This document shows positions 60,714 through 64,000 of a stretch of 64,000 nt of DNA, one piece after another (the stretch's first letter is position 1; each line of letters starts with the position of its first letter). Below the pieces are notes generated by a model. The model worked only from the letters and a program-made list of their open reading frames with translations. It searched no databases and was not told where the DNA came from. A program made the position numbers and the translations under genes. The DNA lies in contig JANFNE010000007.1 of assembly GCA_024867545.1 (NCBI GenBank), forward strand, positions 1,426,001 through 1,490,000, in the 5' to 3' direction. The DNA is from Phytopythium helicoides (Eukaryota > Oomycota > Peronosporomycetes > Pythiales > Pythiaceae).

Positions 60714-62102
60714 GGTCGGGAGTGCGGTGCGAGCTCGGCCGGCAGCTCGCTCTCGAGCTGGGATCGCTGGGCGAGAGGAGGGGTGAGGTGAGTGAGTGCC
60801 TCTAATCCCAAGACCCTGATGACGCCGGTGCGCTCTTGCAGCGTTGCATACGGAAGCGCAGGGAGATGGAGGCTGATCAAGAAAAGAATCAAATCACCAA
60901 CAGCAACCACCTCGCAGCGCGCAGGCACGGGGCGGTGAGCTCTTGGCAAGTGTCCTTGGACCCGCCTCTGCAGACGACTCGGGGTGAAAAACGAGGAGGA
61001 ATGGGTGTGGCGCCAGCGAGTAACAGCCTACTGTCGCATTGCAAGTGAGTCGTCGCTGACTATGCTAGCAGCATGTGGGCCGCCCTCACCTGCCCTCCGC
61101 TGTGCGTATGCTTTGCTGATGAATGCACATGCCAAATGGATTTGGTTGTTGATCAGCGACCTGCCAGCTGGCTCGAGGTCGCTCATGACACCTACGCTGG
61201 CAAGCGTCGACGTCGACGCAAATGGCGGCCGCATAGACCCTGCAAGTGACCTTGCGGTCTTGCGAGGGCAAGGCGAGGCCAGCCGATTGGAACACCGCGC
61301 CTTTGAGGCTCTTTTCTCGCGCTCGCACATGGCCACGAGACAAGCTGCTCCATAGTCTCGGCAAGTCACCGAGCTGTCACGCTATCCGTGAAAGCCAGAC
61401 TTGGCCGATCCCTTTTCGGGGGCACGCCGAGCCAGTTGTCGAGATGGGCGACTCGCGCTGGTGTGCTGATGCTCGAGAGACTCTGATCTCGAACGAGAAT
61501 CGCAGGGGTCGGCGTTCGTACAGGTCGCGACTACCAGCAATCGTAGATTGAGCGCGGACCCAGCGAGACTCGCATGCGATGTGGGAGGAACTTGAAGAAT
61601 GTTCGAGAGCGAGGAGAGAGAGCTCGGAAACGTGAGGGCAGTCACACGTTTGACTCTGAAGCGAAGCCGAGCGAGGGAGGAGACCGTCCGATTGTGGTTT
61701 TCCAAAGATGATGGAGGGAGCCTCCGTCTCCACCCACAACAACGGAAAAAAAGAGCAATGCGCATGCCGAGAGCTCATCACCTCCGAGGCTTCAGCTCTG
61801 GGGAGCCCGCGGCCAACTCTCCACGACGGCACGCGTTACAGCACCCTCATTACAACACCGCGACAGAATCTACAGCAACTTTATCGGCGTAAAGCGCCTT
61901 TAACAGATAGGAGTCATACGTAAAAGCACCTCTAACTTTAAAGCGCCTTCCGAAAACTACTTGACTAAGCATGAAGCACACGAAAATAACACGTTTACTA
62001 CGTGAGTTTGACTCTGCTCATGTTATCTAACGGAAACTAAACCGGCCACCAAGTAGTTTACTGGGAGAAGATCTCCAGTCCGCAAGAAGAAGATTGACGA
62101 CA
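60714..62102. other. Intergenic region, with the edge of a probable mobile element
   Basis: No gene recognised between 60714 and 61880; open frames at 61246-61900 have no family resemblance. From about 61885 the base composition changes and copies of an aaagcgccttt motif appear, the likely edge of the element that continues to the window end. Confidence 0.4.
61891..61949 (+). repeat. Repeated aaagcgccttt motif, outer copies
   Basis: aaagcgcctttaa at 61891-61903 and tttaaagcgcctt at 61937-61949. The same 13-base string recurs inside the protease-gene intron at 63497-63509, flanked there by further gcgcctttaa units. The motif is nearly palindromic and may be a terminal or subterminal repeat of a mobile element. 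Confidence 0.5.
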
Positions 62103-62450
62103 ATGAAGGACAGCGATGCAGCTGCCACTCGATCGGCCCCGCTGTGCACTTGCAAGTGCCACGGCCATGACAATGCGTCCCTTGACGTTGAACGGGCCAG
62201 ACAGCGCGACCAAGAAGTGCAAGAGTTAATCAGATCGCGCATACAAGAGCTACAGCAGCTGGAAAATGCCCTCATGGCGATGATGGAGAGTTTCTACAAG
62301 CTAATTGGATCAAGTGAGAATCTACTCGAGGAGACACGATCGAACAAAGCAGATTTGTGGGAGTTGGCGGAATCTCTGGGGGTTCAAGTGAATACTGGTA
62401 GCTATGTACCAACGTTCAACGCGCTCTTTTCAGCCCAATGCAAGAAATAG
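62103..62450 (+). CDS. Small coiled-coil protein
   Basis: 115 residues from the first ATG at 62103 (MKDSDAAATRSAP). The N-terminus carries a CTCKCHGH cysteine/histidine cluster. Residues about 30-90 form a likely coiled coil (VERARQRDQEVQELIRSRIQ, LQQLENALMAMMESF). No known family. It is convergent with the protease gene, 34 bases apart, and probably belongs to the same mobile element, where a small DNA-binding or accessory protein would not be unusual. Confidence 0.5.
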   Translation: MKDSDAAATRSAPLCTCKCHGHDNASLDVERARQRDQEVQELIRSRIQELQQLENALMAMMESFYKLIGSSENLLEETRSNKADLWELAESLGVQVNTGSYVPTFNALFSAQCKK

Positions 62451-62484
62451 CGTGCAGATCCACTAAATGCAATGAATTTGGTGC

Positions 62485-64000
62485 TTATCTTGCCATCTGC
62501 CAGGCTTTTGTCTTGTCTTTCTCGAAATGTTTGCCCAACTGATCATGAATTTTCTGACATGCTTCCCAACGCTGCGGTGGAGGTGATTCTTTGTGCGTTT
62601 CGCAGAGAAGAAGCCATAGTATGCGTAGTCGAAGTCGACGAACGTACTCCGCTGTAATTACTGATGACGGCTGAAAACTTGAAGAGTTGTTCACCAACGC
62701 ATACACCTGAGCAATTACTAAAACACCGCACGAAGATTGATCCGGTTGCTTCGGGCCTTTGATCCAGGTCAAATGAACTTGTGGAAAGCGTTGAGGTGCG
62801 TCTGGGTTCTCCAATGCGTAATCGTCAAACCATTTACGAATGTAAGGCAACATACCCTGTTCCCACTCAATTTCGACATCAGCCTTAAACTTATTGAGGG
62901 GGTCGTAAAAGAATGCGGTGATTGTTCCTTGAAAAATTCGGACGACTGCTAGGGCCCAGTGAATATTCGAGATGTTGATAGGTAGAATCAGATATCGCAT
63001 CTTCATCAAATTTATTGCTTCACCACAAGGAGTTCTTGGAGTACTTGGCCAGCCAATGACAGTAAAGAGAGGATTCAGTAACTTGCATCCACGATGTAGA
63101 TCGCAGATTGACTGAATCGCAATTTGCAGAATAGAATCACTGAGCATACAATCACGTGCAACATATCCGACCACTTCGTAGAAAGAGATGGACCATGTCT
63201 CCGACAGAAGCTTGAATGTTGTTGCGAATGATGAGGTTTCATACCTCTCCAATATTGCTTGGACGCACCGTTTGTCTCTGTCAACGCGTTTTTCTGACGT
63301 GAAATTCCCTTCTGCGAACAACTCGAGCATCATGTCCAAATTCTCGGTGCACAGATCCCATGAGCGCCGAAGCCAGCGCATATCTTCAGCCCACGCATTG
63401 CTCTTTGCCTTCAGGCGATAGAAGTTATCCATACTGTAGACAGCAGCGCTGGAAAACACAAAAAGAACGTAAGATGATATGGCGCCTTTAGTTGTTAAAG
63501 CGCCTTTAAGGCGCCTTTAGAAGTCTCGTACCTGTTAAACTCCTTGATCGATTTGCCAAAGCTGAGAACAAGTTGACGGGTGCGGCCTTGTTGTTTCATC
63601 CTCTCTTCTTCAGTGTCAACGTCTTCAACTTCGCGCTCTAATATACCATTGCGTCGACGAAGCCGATCAGCCTTCTCTTCATGATTTTTCTCCGTTGATA
63701 TTACTGCCTCCAATGATTTGACAAGCTGTCGAGGGATGATGAAGTTGTAGTCATAATCAGTCGACCGCACCCATTCTCGCCTAGCTACTGGTTGCCGACC
63801 CTCCAGAAATCGGTCAGTCATGACGAGTGGATATACTTCAAACACATCTTTGATGAGCATCACGTTTGAAACATTCTTTGCCCACTGGATCACATCAGAA
63901 AGGCTGACTGGGGAATCCGGCCACGTGATAGCAGCTCTTCGAACAGGAGCAGCATGAATGTGGCCCTGCTTGAGTTTCTTTCGACTCCTTGTCCTGGGTA
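62485..64000 (-). CDS. Ulp1-type (C48) cysteine protease, spliced, cut by the window edge
   Basis: Two exons, 62485-63448 and 63532-64000, joined across an 83-base intron; the reading frame is open to the window edge, so the N-terminus is missing. The first visible segment is basic (RTRSRKKLKQG), followed by a charged probable coiled coil. The C-terminal half has the Ulp1/SENP catalytic order: His in NIHWALAVV (codon at 62959-62961), Asp in YDPLNKF, Gln and Cys in DQSSCGVL (Cys codon at 62728-62730). These enzymes cleave SUMO or similar conjugates; in oomycetes and plants many copies ride on DNA transposons, which the nearby repeats suggest here. No transposase is visible in the window. Confidence 0.78.
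63449..63531 (-). other. Intron of the Ulp1-type protease gene, with repeat units
   Basis: Minus-strand intron from GTACGAG to TTTTCCAG, 83 bases. Joining the exons restores the frame (KEFN, then S, then AAVYSMDN) while reading through meets a stop. It contains the clustered gcgcctttaa units at 63481-63520, including an imperfect inverted repeat. Confidence 0.7.

Overview
The window looks like nuclear DNA of an oomycete, most likely Phytophthora or a close relative (Peronosporales). The evidence is several elicitin-like proteins with six cysteines in the elicitin spacing, long intron-poor genes, tandem families, many oomycete-type ankyrin and TKL (tyrosine-kinase-like) kinase genes, and initiator motifs close to the oomycete Inr/FPR consensus just upstream of several ATGs. 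There is no bacterial operon structure. Three short GT-AG introns are proposed.

Layout. 0.1-13.7 kb: nine intact palmitoyl-protein thioesterase (PPT)-like genes in tandem, the first two on the minus strand and the rest on plus. 14-17.5 kb: a large Ycf45/SpoIIIAA-like P-loop ATPase gene, followed by a decayed duplicate of its ATPase core. 19-24.9 kb: two near-identical MFS phosphate-transporter genes in a head-to-head inverted duplication around a 2 kb spacer. 25.2-30.3 kb: two more PPT-like genes, with signal peptides. 32-38 kb: a 2030-residue protein with about 32 ankyrin repeats and two kinase domains, the first degenerate. 38-42.4 kb: gene-poor, with a second decayed ATPase copy. 42.4-44.9 kb: a second ankyrin protein. 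46.3-60.7 kb: a surface-protein cluster of four elicitin-like secreted proteins and four receptor-like TKL kinases. The end holds a probable mobile element with a Ulp1-type cysteine protease gene cut by the window edge.

The most notable object is the gene at 52236-53939. One uninterrupted frame encodes a signal peptide, an elicitin domain, a Ser/Thr-rich stalk, one transmembrane helix and a complete TKL kinase. Its flanking kinases share the kinase half but carry a different, conserved extracellular module. Its elicitin domain is about 76% identical by eye to the elicitin gene at 60.1 kb. The simplest reading is a local gene fusion that made a membrane kinase with a lipid/sterol-binding-type ectodomain. 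Elicitins bind sterols and Phytophthora cannot make sterols, so a sterol-sensing receptor kinase is an attractive but untested idea.

A second theme is local recombination: mosaic PPT paralogues, PPT genes sharing 5' leader and signal peptide with an elicitin gene, the mirrored transporter pair, and repeated duplication and decay of the ATPase gene.
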